Source of the DNA: Thermoplasmatales archaeon
GTDB lineage: Archaea; Thermoplasmatota; E2; UBA202; DSCA01
DNA length: 6,098 nt
Assembly (NCBI GenBank): GCA_011049295.1
Contig: DSCA01000012.1
Coordinates: forward strand, 1-6,098
Reading direction: 5' to 3'
Position 1 is the stretch's first letter, and each line of letters starts with the position of its first letter. The notes beneath the pieces were generated by a model that made no database searches, was not told where the DNA came from, and saw only the letters and a list, made by a program, of their open reading frames with translations. Below, piece after piece: positions 1-5,745 of the stretch. Made by a program: the position numbers and the translations under genes.

Positions 1-714
1 CAGGATGGCCAGGGTGAGCAGCAGGCCGAGGATGGTGACGTTGCCGGTTTTTTTGAGCAGCACCTGGTTGAGCCAGCGCTCTCCCTTCCGCCGCAGCGCC
101 CAGTGGCGGGTGGCATAGCCGGCTATCAGGGGAATGGCCACGAACAGCACCACCGACAGCATCAGGGTGTCATAGGGCACGCTGAGCCCGCTGACGCCCA
201 GCAAGAGAGACACGATGGGCACATAGGCAAACAGGATGATGAGGTCGTTGCTGGCCACCTGCACCAGGGTGTAGCCCGCATCTCCCTTGCTCAGATAGCT
301 CCACACGAACACCATGGCCGTACAGGGAGCGGCCCCCAGAAAAACGGCCCCCGCCAGGTACTGGTCCTGCAGCCCCGGATCGATGAAGCGGCTGAAGATG
401 ACAGTGAAGAACAGCGAGGCCAGCAGAAACATGGTGAACGGCTTGATGAGCCAGTTGACCGTCCAGGTGAGCAGCAGGCCGCGGGGCTTTTTGGCGGCGT
501 TAACGATGCTGCCGAAGTCCACGCCCACCATCATGGGATAAATCATCAGCCAGATGAGCACCGCCACCGGGATGGACACCCGGGCGTATTCCAGCTGGCT
601 GAGCGCGTCGGGCACCGTAGGCAGCCACCGGCCGATGGCCACCCCGGCCACGATGCACAGCACCACCCAGAGGCTGAGGTATTTTTCAAAAAAGCGCAGT
701 TTTCCCTCGGGCAT
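1..714 (-). CDS. acr3: Acr3-family arsenite efflux permease (3' end cut off)
   Basis: Integral membrane exporter that expels As(III) (and sometimes Sb(III)) from the cytoplasm. I translated 238 residues from the ATG at 714 to the left edge, where the frame is still open; the family is normally about 340-370 residues, so roughly two thirds is visible. About seven hydrophobic helices can be seen (near 12-31, 46-65, 82-108, 117-140, 149-172, 183-200 and 222-238). Helix 4 carries the Acr3 signature GAAPCTAMVFVWS with Cys131, equivalent to the essential cysteine of the family, and helix 5 has the VASNDLI stretch. The second functional residue, a glutamate in a later helix, lies outside the window. 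The start is set by GTGAGGT five bases upstream of the ATG. The gene begins 17 bases after the TGA of the CcdA fusion, so it is the eighth visible gene of the operon. Family assignment is firm; substrate is inferred from the family. Confidence 0.93.
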   Translation of the reverse strand, partial: MPEGKLRFFEKYLSLWVVLCIVAGVAIGRWLPTVPDALSQLEYARVSIPVAVLIWLMIYPMMVGVDFGSIVNAAKKPRGLLLTWTVNWLIKPFTMFLLASLFFTVIFSRFIDPGLQDQYLAGAVFLGAAPCTAMVFVWSYLSKGDAGYTLVQVASNDLIILFAYVPIVSLLLGVSGLSVPYDTLMLSVVLFVAIPLIAGYATRHWALRRKGERWLNQVLLKKTGNVTILGLLLTLAIL

Positions 715-731
715 GGCCTACCTCACTTTTC

Positions 732-2060
732 TCACCATAACTGTACTCCAAAGTAGCGGAGCATGAAGATCACGGCAATAATTATGACGGCGGCGGCAAA
801 TATCTTCTGGATGTAGCGGCCAGCCGTGACGTAGGCGCTTCCCACCCTGGCCCGCATCCCCCGGGTCAGCGTGGTGAGCGGGATGACCGGCACGCCGTGC
901 CCCAGGCCGAACACGAAGAGCAGCAGCCCGCCCATCAGCAGCGACGTCTTCTAGGCCAGCACCAGGATGAACACGGGCATGACCAGAGAGATGGCACAGG
1001 GGGCCCATCCCACCGCAAACAGGATGCCCAGGAAGAAGGCGCCCAGAAGGAGGGATTTTTTGCTTATGGATTCGAAGAGTCTTCCCCCCTTCTCCATAAT
1101 GTTCCCACCACCGCCCTTACTTTTAAACAGCGGCCCCACCCGTTCTTTCAGTGGAACCACGATGTTGACGCCCAGGATGAGAAGTATGACCCCGGTGATG
1201 AGATAGAACAGGGAGGATATCTCCACGAAAAATCCGGCATACGAAATCAGGAGCCCGATGAAAAAGAACACCAGGGCCATCCCCAGCGTAAAGACGATGC
1301 CCATGCCCAACCCCCGGATGCTCTCCCTTCTGGTTCCCGTGCCACCCCCCGTGGCTCCCACGTAGGATATCATGGAGATGAGCAGGGCGATGGAGCACGG
1401 GGAGAGAGCGGTGATCATGCCCAGGGCGAACATGCCCAGGAAGGTGATGTCCCGGCTGCTCGTCTTTCCCCGGAATGCCGTCCAGTTTCCCTGCAGTATC
1501 TGCTCAGCGTCCTCGGCCAGCGATGATGCCGGCTGAACCCCGTCCAGTTTGCCCGTGCCCATACGGTAGACATGGTATACGCCCATGACGTCCAGTGAGG
1601 GACCGATTAACACCAGGGTGGGATTGGCAAAGGCTCCGTCCACGGTCCAGTACTGCCGGTAGTCGTCGGCCACCGGGTAGGGCGCTTCCTCCTCTATCCA
1701 GTACCAGGTGACGTTTATGTCGTACCAGCGCTCAGCCAGCGTTTTTCCGTCGTCCGAGGAGGGATTTTTACGCAGGTTGAGGGTGACTATGGTGAGGTTG
1801 GTCTGCTCCCTGGCCGCCAGCTCGGCCAGGGCCTCTATCTGTCCCCGGAGCTCTTTTTCACATTCGATGCAGATGGGATTCTCGAAATTTTGCACGTGCA
1901 GGATGGTGACGTTTCCCCGACTTCCGGTCAGCGAAAATGTCCGCCCGTCCACGGTGGAAGCGGTAAAATCGGGGGCCGGGGAAAACTCCTCCCCGTAAGT
2001 CAACGCGGGCAGGAAAATGAGAATGAGAACGACGGCGAGCAGGATTTTCTTTAGAGGCAT
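732..2060 (-). CDS. Secreted thioredoxin-like domain fused to CcdA membrane domain, with in-frame TAG at codon 370
   Basis: Predicted transmembrane thiol-electron carrier. Residues 1-23 are a signal peptide. Residues 25-160 resemble a TlpA/AhpC-type thioredoxin fold with CIEC (Cys64, Cys67) facing outside. Residues 205-442 form a CcdA/DsbD-beta-like domain with Cys222 (SPCSIALL) and Cys355 (APCAISLV), the paired cysteines that move electrons across the membrane. Codon 370 is TAG (953-951). Read as a stop, it leaves a 369-residue protein lacking the last two helices. Read through, the frame continues for 72 codons to a TGA at 734-732 and supplies those helices plus the conserved GLGHGVP turn, giving 442 residues. 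Downstream codons keep the G/C-rich third positions of a real gene. From memory, the TAG aligns without gaps to a glutamine of E. coli DsbD, so a CAG-to-TAG change is one alternative; pyrrolysine insertion is the other. The start ATG at 2060 follows GAGGG and lies three bases after the lipoprotein gene. Confidence 0.88.
951..953 (-). other. In-frame TAG codon inside the ccdA-like gene (candidate pyrrolysine codon)
   Basis: The triplet reads cta on the plus strand, so TAG in the gene. It falls in the short loop between the fourth and fifth helices of the CcdA domain, fifteen codons after the second PC motif. There is no ribosome-binding site before the next ATG at 935, so a separately started C-terminal fragment is unlikely. 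Readthrough, a nonsense mutation and a sequencing error all remain possible. Confidence 0.6.
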
Positions 2061-2063
2061 GGC

Positions 2064-2609
2064 TTATCCCTCATAGTATGCTATGGCATTTTCTATGTAG
2101 GTGCGCAGCCACGCCTTCCCGGTGGTGCTCACCCTGCTGTGCCAGATGACCTCGGTTTCTCCCTGGACTGACGCCTGAGAGATGACGACGGTGAGCGGGA
2201 TATACCACTGTCCACCCTGTGGGTAGTACATGTTATAGACATCCCATGCCCGGTCGTCACTGCCATCGGTCAGAATGTCCACGTATTCTATCTGGTTTTG
2301 GTAGCCGGGAAGCACTGCTTCCAGGTCCGCCTGCTGCACGATGCAGGGCTGGCAGTTGGTGCTGTGGGCCAGGATAATCAGGGGCCCGTCCTTCAGCTTG
2401 TTTTTTACCCACGGGGGATGAGAGACGCTCTGCCCGCTTTTGGGATGCTGCGCAGGGTAGACCGTCCAGAAATCGTTGCTTCCCGTACCGACGGAATGCG
2501 TTATCGTGGAGTCGGACGATCCGGTTTCGCCGTTCTCCAGGCATCCACTCATCATGGCCAGGAGGAGAACCACTATGAAGATAACTGCCAGGTGCTTCAT
2601 GTTTTTCAT
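2064..2609 (-). CDS. Thioredoxin-like lipoprotein
   Basis: A 181-residue protein anchored outside the membrane. Residues 1-22 are a lipoprotein signal peptide ending in the lipobox MSGC, with Cys23 as the lipid-bearing residue. A polar, Ser/Thr/Gly-rich linker follows (about 24-60), then a thioredoxin-like domain (about 73-180) with CQPC (Cys86, Cys89) at the start of its first helix and a probable cis-proline at Pro138 (YIPLTVV). Its likely role is a dithiol reductase or carrier kept reduced by the adjacent CcdA fusion. The target is unknown. The frame stays open upstream to 2759, but the start at 2609 is preferred because GGAGG lies eight bases ahead, the ATG overlaps the previous TGA as ATGA, and the signal peptide begins there. 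It ends in TAA three bases before the CcdA gene. Fold and export are well supported; function is inferred. Confidence 0.85.
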   Translation of the reverse strand: MKNMKHLAVIFIVVLLLAMMSGCLENGETGSSDSTITHSVGTGSNDFWTVYPAQHPKSGQSVSHPPWVKNKLKDGPLIILAHSTNCQPCIVQQADLEAVLPGYQNQIEYVDILTDGSDDRAWDVYNMYYPQGGQWYIPLTVVISQASVQGETEVIWHSRVSTTGKAWLRTYIENAIAYYEG

Positions 2610-3010
2610 CTTCTCTCCCTCCCATCTGTTTCCATATCCAGTGCGGTGAACACAGCCTCCCGGACCAGTTCTGCCGGAATATCCTCGTAGACCTCGCCAT
2701 CGTAGCGGACCGTTCGGCAATAGGCGTCGCTGCCAGTCAGGCAGGAGCACGACGAGCAATAGTTTTCGCCGGTTTCCGCACCGGCAAGTATATCTTCCAG
2801 CGGCCGGCCATCTATCAGTATCATGTTGGACTGCTCGATGCTCTCCTCCGGCAGCAATGTTTCAGTAAAAGATATTTCGACGCCCCTGGGTTTGAGTTCT
2901 TTCTCAAGCTCCGCGATGACCCGCCGCAGGCTTGTACCCGTCCCGGAGCAGCGGAGGCAGGTGCCGCCGTCCAGTTCGAGATGGCGCCACTCTATCGTCA
3001 ACGTCGTCAT
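2606..3010 (-). CDS. DUF2703-type cysteine-rich protein
   Basis: A 134-residue soluble protein of unknown function, recognised as DUF2703 by its opening IEWRHLELDGGTCLRC and a later CSSCSC cluster. Cysteines sit at 18, 21, 85, 88, 90 and 98. The N-terminal half (strand, CLRC, long helix, strand, then a SNMILIDG strand-turn) resembles a small thioredoxin-like fold with a CxxC at the usual position. The C-terminal cluster could bind a metal or metalloid or form a second redox centre. No signal peptide is visible, so it should be cytoplasmic. An upstream ATG at 3040 would overlap the AhpD-like gene by 23 bases and has no ribosome-binding site. The ATG at 3010 has GGAG ten bases ahead and starts directly at the conserved domain, so I chose it. 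Its place in an arsenic operon suggests thiol chemistry on metalloids, but this is inference. Confidence 0.85.
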   Translation of the reverse strand: MTTLTIEWRHLELDGGTCLRCSGTGTSLRRVIAELEKELKPRGVEISFTETLLPEESIEQSNMILIDGRPLEDILAGAETGENYCSSCSCLTGSDAYCRTVRYDGEVYEDIPAELVREAVFTALDMETDGRERR

Positions 3011-3017
3011 GTTTTCT

Positions 3018-3338
3018 TTACTCCGGGCAGCATCGGACATTGTTTTTCATCAATTCCCTGTAATCAGCCAGAACATCATGCACCCAGCAGTCATCGTTAC
3101 CGGCACTCTCCCGGAACACCAGAGCCATGATGTACGCCAATTCCTTGAGCGTGGCCCCGGCCTTCAGCGCTTCCTTGAAATGCTTCCGGACGCAGGGTGC
3201 CGACCGTCCCCGGATGGCCAAGGCGAAGCAGATGAACTGGTACGCTTTTTCATCAATAATCCGCTTTTCCTCGTACATCTCATCTATCCGGTCCAGCTCC
3301 TGAGCAAACTCGGGAAACCATTTCTCTAACAGCCGCAT
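3018..3338 (-). CDS. AhpD-like / carboxymuconolactone decarboxylase-family protein
   Basis: A 106-residue, mostly helical protein. The central segment, CVRKHFKEALKAGATLKEL, matches the AhpD/CMD core, where the usual motif is CxxCxxxH. Here the first cysteine is replaced by Ser46, while Cys49 and His53 remain. Further cysteines lie at 37, 84 (NDDCWVHD) and 103-104 near the C terminus. Classical AhpD proteins are disulfide reductases or peroxidase partners. With one motif cysteine missing, this protein either uses another cysteine as partner, works by a single-thiol mechanism, or has a different role. The ATG at 3338 follows GAGGTG, which is embedded in the end of the upstream thioredoxin gene, and four bases separate the two genes. 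Family assignment is good; activity is uncertain. Confidence 0.82.
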   Translation of the reverse strand: MRLLEKWFPEFAQELDRIDEMYEEKRIIDEKAYQFICFALAIRGRSAPCVRKHFKEALKAGATLKELAYIMALVFRESAGNDDCWVHDVLADYRELMKNNVRCCPE

Positions 3339-3342
3339 AGTT

Positions 3343-3582
3343 TCACCTCATCTCCGCAAATAATTTTTTCAACTCCTCCGGTCGGGGGATACGACCCACG
3401 AGTTTCACCTCGCCGTCGACAGCAACGGCAGGGGTCATCATCACTCCCCTGTTGATGATGTCGTCCAACTCCTCAATTTTCTGTATGTCTGCGGTTATGC
3501 CCAGTTCCTCTACCACCTGCCTGACAATTTTGTCGGTAGAGCGGCATTTTGGACAGCCCGTACCCAATATTTCTATCTTCAT
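3343..3582 (-). CDS. Small thioredoxin-like protein (redox-active disulfide protein, Thioredoxin_3 type)
   Basis: A 79-residue cytoplasmic protein that spans a minimal thioredoxin fold. It opens with a strand MKIEILG followed directly by the active site GCPKC (Cys10, Cys13), then a helix, a TADIQKI strand and MMTPAVAVDG, where Pro51 is the cis-proline next to the active site. Proteins of this type commonly sit beside ArsR regulators and permeases in archaea and bacteria. It is a plausible cytoplasmic dithiol donor, either to the CcdA membrane protein or to arsenic-bearing or oxidised partners in this operon. A very strong site, GGAGGT, lies six bases before the ATG, and the ATG overlaps the TGA of the ArsR gene (ATGA). 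High confidence in the fold; the partner is inferred. Confidence 0.92.
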   Translation of the reverse strand: MKIEILGTGCPKCRSTDKIVRQVVEELGITADIQKIEELDDIINRGVMMTPAVAVDGEVKLVGRIPRPEELKKLFAEMR

Positions 3583-3965
3583 TTTTCTACCTCCTCTATT
3601 TTTTTCAGATTGCCTATAACTTGTGTCCCATAAGGGGTAAGTGAGTAGATGATGTAGTTGCCGAGGTGTTCTGCCTCAATGAGACCAGCATCCTTCAGCT
3701 TCGTGATATGGTACGAGCATTTTGAATAGGCGCAGCCAGTCAATTCCGCCAGCATGCACACGCACATTCGCTGCCGGACCAGCGCGTACAGGATAGCAAG
3801 ACGTTTTTCGTCTCCCATCACCTTCATTTGAGCGGCGAGGCGGGCCAGGTCATGTTCTGACAGGTCTCGGCAGATTTCCTCGAATCCGCCCTTCTCTTCC
3901 ACTTCCCGCTCGATTTCCTCGGGAATCTCTACATCGATATTTTCCAGCGAGCAGCATCTCTTCAT
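3579..3965 (-). CDS. arsR: ArsR-family metalloid-responsive transcriptional repressor
   Basis: A 128-residue winged-helix DNA-binding protein, expected to repress this operon and release DNA when As(III) or a related ion binds. An acidic N-terminal extension (about 1-38) precedes the helix-turn-helix core (about 45-110). The core has the ArsR signature CVC (Cys68, Cys70) at the start of the recognition region, then AELTGCAYSKCSYHITKLKD and a wing, HLGNYIIYSLT. Other cysteines are the N-terminal pair 4-5, Cys32, Cys78 and Cys83, so the inducer site may involve more than the classic CxC. The start is fixed by GGAGGG five bases upstream, with the ATG overlapping the permease TGA. Its likely target is the inverted repeat at 5055-5072 in front of the operon. 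The family is certain; the exact inducer is inferred. Confidence 0.94.
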   Translation of the reverse strand: MKRCCSLENIDVEIPEEIEREVEEKGGFEEICRDLSEHDLARLAAQMKVMGDEKRLAILYALVRQRMCVCMLAELTGCAYSKCSYHITKLKDAGLIEAEHLGNYIIYSLTPYGTQVIGNLKKIEEVEK

Positions 3966-5044
3966 GCTATCCCTCCGTACAGGTACCCCACCAGGGTTGA
4001 AATGGCGACGACCAGCAGGATATAAACTCCTGCTTTTTTGAGGCCCATTACCCGGGCGATGACCACCATGTTGGGCAGGCTCAGCGATGGTCCGGCCAGC
4101 AGGAGCGCCAGCGCCGGTCCGGCCCCCATGATGCCGGACCCGAAGCCGAACAGGTCGTTGACGATGGGCACCTCCAGCAGGGTGGGCATGTACAGCACGG
4201 CGCCGATGACCGACGCGGTAAAGCAGGAGGTGAGGCTGTTGCCGCCGATGTAGTCCTTAATGAGCACGCCCACTGCCTCCTCCGCCGGTGCATCCACGAA
4301 CTGGGCCGCTATGCCCCCGATGATGCCCACCAGAAAGACGCCGGCCATCAGAACGGGGAAAATGCGTTTGGTCAGGAACCAGGTCTGGTTTCCCCATTCC
4401 TTTACCTCCTCTCTACCGTGGTAAAAAATGAGGAGGATGGCGATGAGGATGGTAAGGACATAGATGACGGGGAATTTAACCATCCAGGAGATACCCGTGG
4501 TGGCAATGACCAGGATGGCTACCAGGGCAATGAACACGGTGAGAGCGGGCCACCGTTTTTCGTGGTCATCGCTCTCCGGGGTCTGGAAGGCAGGGTTGGA
4601 TTGGGTATCGAGGTCATGTTTTCTGAACACGGCGGCCATGATGAGGCCGATGACGATGGCTATGCCCACGGCGGCCAGGGCCCGGGCGGCTCCCATCTGC
4701 CACCCCAGTATCCGGGCGGTGAGAACAATGGCCAGAACATTGATAGCCGGGCCTGAATACAGGAAGGCGGTGGCCGGGCCGATGCCCGCCCCTCGCTTGT
4801 ATATGCCGGCAAAGAGCGGCAGGACGGTGCAGCTGCAGACGGCCAGGATGGCTCCGGAGACGGATGCAATTGAGTAGGAGACATATTTTTTGGCCTGGGC
4901 CCCGAAATATTTGAGGATGCTCTGCTTGGAGACGAAGGCGGCGATAGCCCCGGCGATGAAAAAGGCGGGTATGAGGCAGGTGAGCACGTGCTCGGACAGG
5001 TAGCCGGCCAGGGCATCAATGCCGGCCTGGATGATTTCTATCAT
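3962..5044 (-). CDS. ArsP/SO_0444-type permease (DUF318 family)
   Basis: A roughly 360-residue polytopic membrane protein and the first gene of the operon. It has two homologous helix bundles separated by a polar cytoplasmic loop (about 142-165). The first bundle carries VCSCTVLPLF (Cys70, Cys72) followed by GPATAFLYSGPAINV; the second repeats the pattern as GPALALLLAGPSLSLPN, with Cys274 in LTSCFTAS. This duplicated GPA...GP layout and the CSC motif are typical of the family that includes ArsP (export of trivalent organoarsenicals) and metal or metalloid exporters. The GTG at 5050 is also possible, but GGTG lies five bases before the ATG at 5044, so I favour the ATG. A promoter and operator are immediately upstream, and the TGA overlaps the arsR start. 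The family is clear; whether the substrate is methylated arsenic, arsenite or another metal cannot be read from the sequence. Confidence 0.92.
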   Translation of the reverse strand: MIEIIQAGIDALAGYLSEHVLTCLIPAFFIAGAIAAFVSKQSILKYFGAQAKKYVSYSIASVSGAILAVCSCTVLPLFAGIYKRGAGIGPATAFLYSGPAINVLAIVLTARILGWQMGAARALAAVGIAIVIGLIMAAVFRKHDLDTQSNPAFQTPESDDHEKRWPALTVFIALVAILVIATTGISWMVKFPVIYVLTILIAILLIFYHGREEVKEWGNQTWFLTKRIFPVLMAGVFLVGIIGGIAAQFVDAPAEEAVGVLIKDYIGGNSLTSCFTASVIGAVLYMPTLLEVPIVNDLFGFGSGIMGAGPALALLLAGPSLSLPNMVVIARVMGLKKAGVYILLVVAISTLVGYLYGGIA

Positions 5045-5054
5045 ATACACACCG

Positions 5055-5072
5055 TTTCAAATTATTTTGAAA
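5055..5072. promoter_or_regulatory. Inverted repeat, probable ArsR operator
   Basis: TTTCAAA-TTAT-TTTGAAA is a perfect 7-base inverted repeat with a 4-base centre. It lies 17-34 bases downstream of the operon TATA box and 11 bases before the permease ATG, so it covers the predicted transcription start. A repressor there would block RNA polymerase. The TCAA...TTGA core is like sites bound by ArsR proteins. The binding protein is inferred from the neighbouring arsR. Confidence 0.65.
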
Positions 5073-5088
5073 TTGTATAGACGGTCAG

Positions 5089-5097
5089 ATATATAAA
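5089..5097 (-). promoter_or_regulatory. Archaeal TATA box of the ars operon
   Basis: On the minus strand this reads TTTATATAT, close to the archaeal TATA consensus. With the usual spacing of about 25 bases, transcription would start near 5067, leaving a leader of about 23 bases that contains the GGTG ribosome-binding site. No clear purine-rich BRE precedes it. Confidence 0.75.
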
Positions 5098-5100
5098 CGT

Positions 5101-5357
5101 TAGTGTTGCAAGTGAATGTGTGGCCCTTTCTTGCGTCACAGATACCAGCCGTGATATCCATCACTGGAGCAGAGTTCCGAAGCGGCTGACGGACCAGCAA
5201 GACCAAAGCCGCCAGAACCTCCGCGACCCCTTCCTGCCCAAAAGAAAACCCGCCCTCCCCCAGGATGCACGTATGCCATCGTGGTTTCACACCCGGGCGA
5301 CATGGTCTCCTTCACCAGCATCTGGAAACATCGATGGGGTGACGGCGGAGATGGCCA
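5101..5357. other. Divergent intergenic stretch without a convincing gene
   Basis: Several open frames cross this stretch on both strands, but none has a ribosome-binding site, a recognisable motif or plausible protein composition, and those on the minus strand either run through or stop just short of the operon promoter. It contains one imperfect inverted repeat (5145-5167). I see no tRNA, CRISPR or mobile-element signature. Confidence 0.5.
5145..5167. repeat. Imperfect inverted repeat
   Basis: GTGAT-ATCC-ATCAC is a perfect 5-base stem, extended by outer CCA and TGG with a three-base bulge on one side. It lies about 50 bases upstream of the ars operon TATA box. It could be a distal regulator site or chance; nothing else supports a role. 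Confidence 0.3.
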
Positions 5358-5388
5358 CTAACGGGGACCCTAACGGTAACTTTTTTAA
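5358..5388 (+). promoter_or_regulatory. Probable promoter of the EncFtn gene, with a direct repeat
   Basis: CTAACGG occurs twice, at 5358-5364 and 5370-5376, spaced 12 bases apart, immediately before the TATA-like TTTTTTAA at 5381-5388. Standard spacing puts the transcription start only a few bases before the ATG at 5411, so the message may be nearly leaderless. The repeat could be a regulator site; this is inference. Confidence 0.45.
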
Positions 5389-5410
5389 GACCAGATTCCT
5401 TTAGGCATTA

Positions 5411-5695
5411 ATGGTACAGCACGAAAAAGCAGAAAAAATGACAGAAAAAACTCTTGACCTCGAGCGAGCCTGGCAGTCTCTCATAGAGGAAATCGAGGCG
5501 GTCAACTGGTACCAGGAGCGCATAGACGCCACTGACAACCAGTCACTTGCAGACATCCTTGCCCACAACAGGGACGAAGAAAAAGAGCATGCAGCCATGC
5601 TCATCGAATGGATACGCCGACAGGATTCCGCGTTCCATCACGAGCTCGAGACGTATCTGTTCACCAAAAAGAACATAACGGACCTCGAAGACTGA
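5411..5695 (+). CDS. Encapsulated-ferritin-type (EncFtn) ferroxidase-like protein
   Basis: A 94-residue two-helix ferritin-like protein. The first helix has EEIEAVNWY (Glu26, Glu27, Glu29, Trp33, Tyr34) and the second has NRDEEKEHAAM (Glu56, Glu57, Glu59, His60). These match, in order and spacing, the metal-binding residues of the Rhodospirillum EncFtn family, in which two subunits join to build the di-iron ferroxidase site and ten subunits form a ring. The family oxidises Fe(II) for storage inside encapsulin shells. The C terminus follows the family (LETYLFT) but stops soon after, with no encapsulin-targeting tail, and no encapsulin gene is visible nearby. An alternative start at 5438 is possible, but neither has a strong ribosome-binding site; the ATG at 5411 fits a nearly leaderless message from the TATA-like element at 5381. 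It is transcribed away from the ars operon. Family assignment is strong. Confidence 0.92.
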   Translation: MVQHEKAEKMTEKTLDLERAWQSLIEEIEAVNWYQERIDATDNQSLADILAHNRDEEKEHAAMLIEWIRRQDSAFHHELETYLFTKKNITDLED

Positions 5696-5704
5696 TAACG
5701 GGTA

Positions 5705-5714
5705 TGTTTTTAAG
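5705..5714 (+). promoter_or_regulatory. TATA-like / T-run element between EncFtn and zinc-ribbon genes
   Basis: TGTTTTTAAG begins ten bases after the EncFtn stop and 32 bases before the zinc-ribbon ATG. It could be a promoter for the small gene, or the T-run could end the EncFtn transcript. The sequence alone does not decide. Confidence 0.35.
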
Positions 5715-5745
5715 GCTGTACACGATTCCATGTTAAGGGGTAAAC

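Noticed and set aside
103..756. Long plus-strand open frame rich in His, Gln and Gly
   Set aside because: It is the shadow of acr3 and the ccdA end on the opposite strand; composition is unlike a real protein and there are no motifs.
732..935. Separate small gene starting at the ATG at 935
   Set aside because: It is in the same frame as the CcdA gene, has no ribosome-binding site, and encodes only the end of that domain; it belongs to the interrupted gene.
897..1526. Plus-strand open frame of 209 codons
   Set aside because: Antisense shadow of the CcdA gene, with low-complexity His/Gln/Glu-rich translation.
2610..2759. Upstream extension of the lipoprotein gene
   Set aside because: It overlaps the DUF2703 gene by 150 bases and would bury the signal peptide; the ATG at 2609 has a strong ribosome-binding site.
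5057..5290. Minus-strand open frame upstream of the permease
   Set aside because: It runs through the TATA box and operator, has no ribosome-binding site, and shows no recognisable domain.
5136..5321. Gly-rich minus-strand open frame
   Set aside because: I considered a small Gly-rich metal-operon protein (DUF5320-like), but the characteristic motifs are absent and no ribosome-binding site precedes it.
5120..5404. Plus-strand open frame in the divergent intergenic region
   Set aside because: No ribosome-binding site or motif, and it covers the probable promoter of the EncFtn gene.
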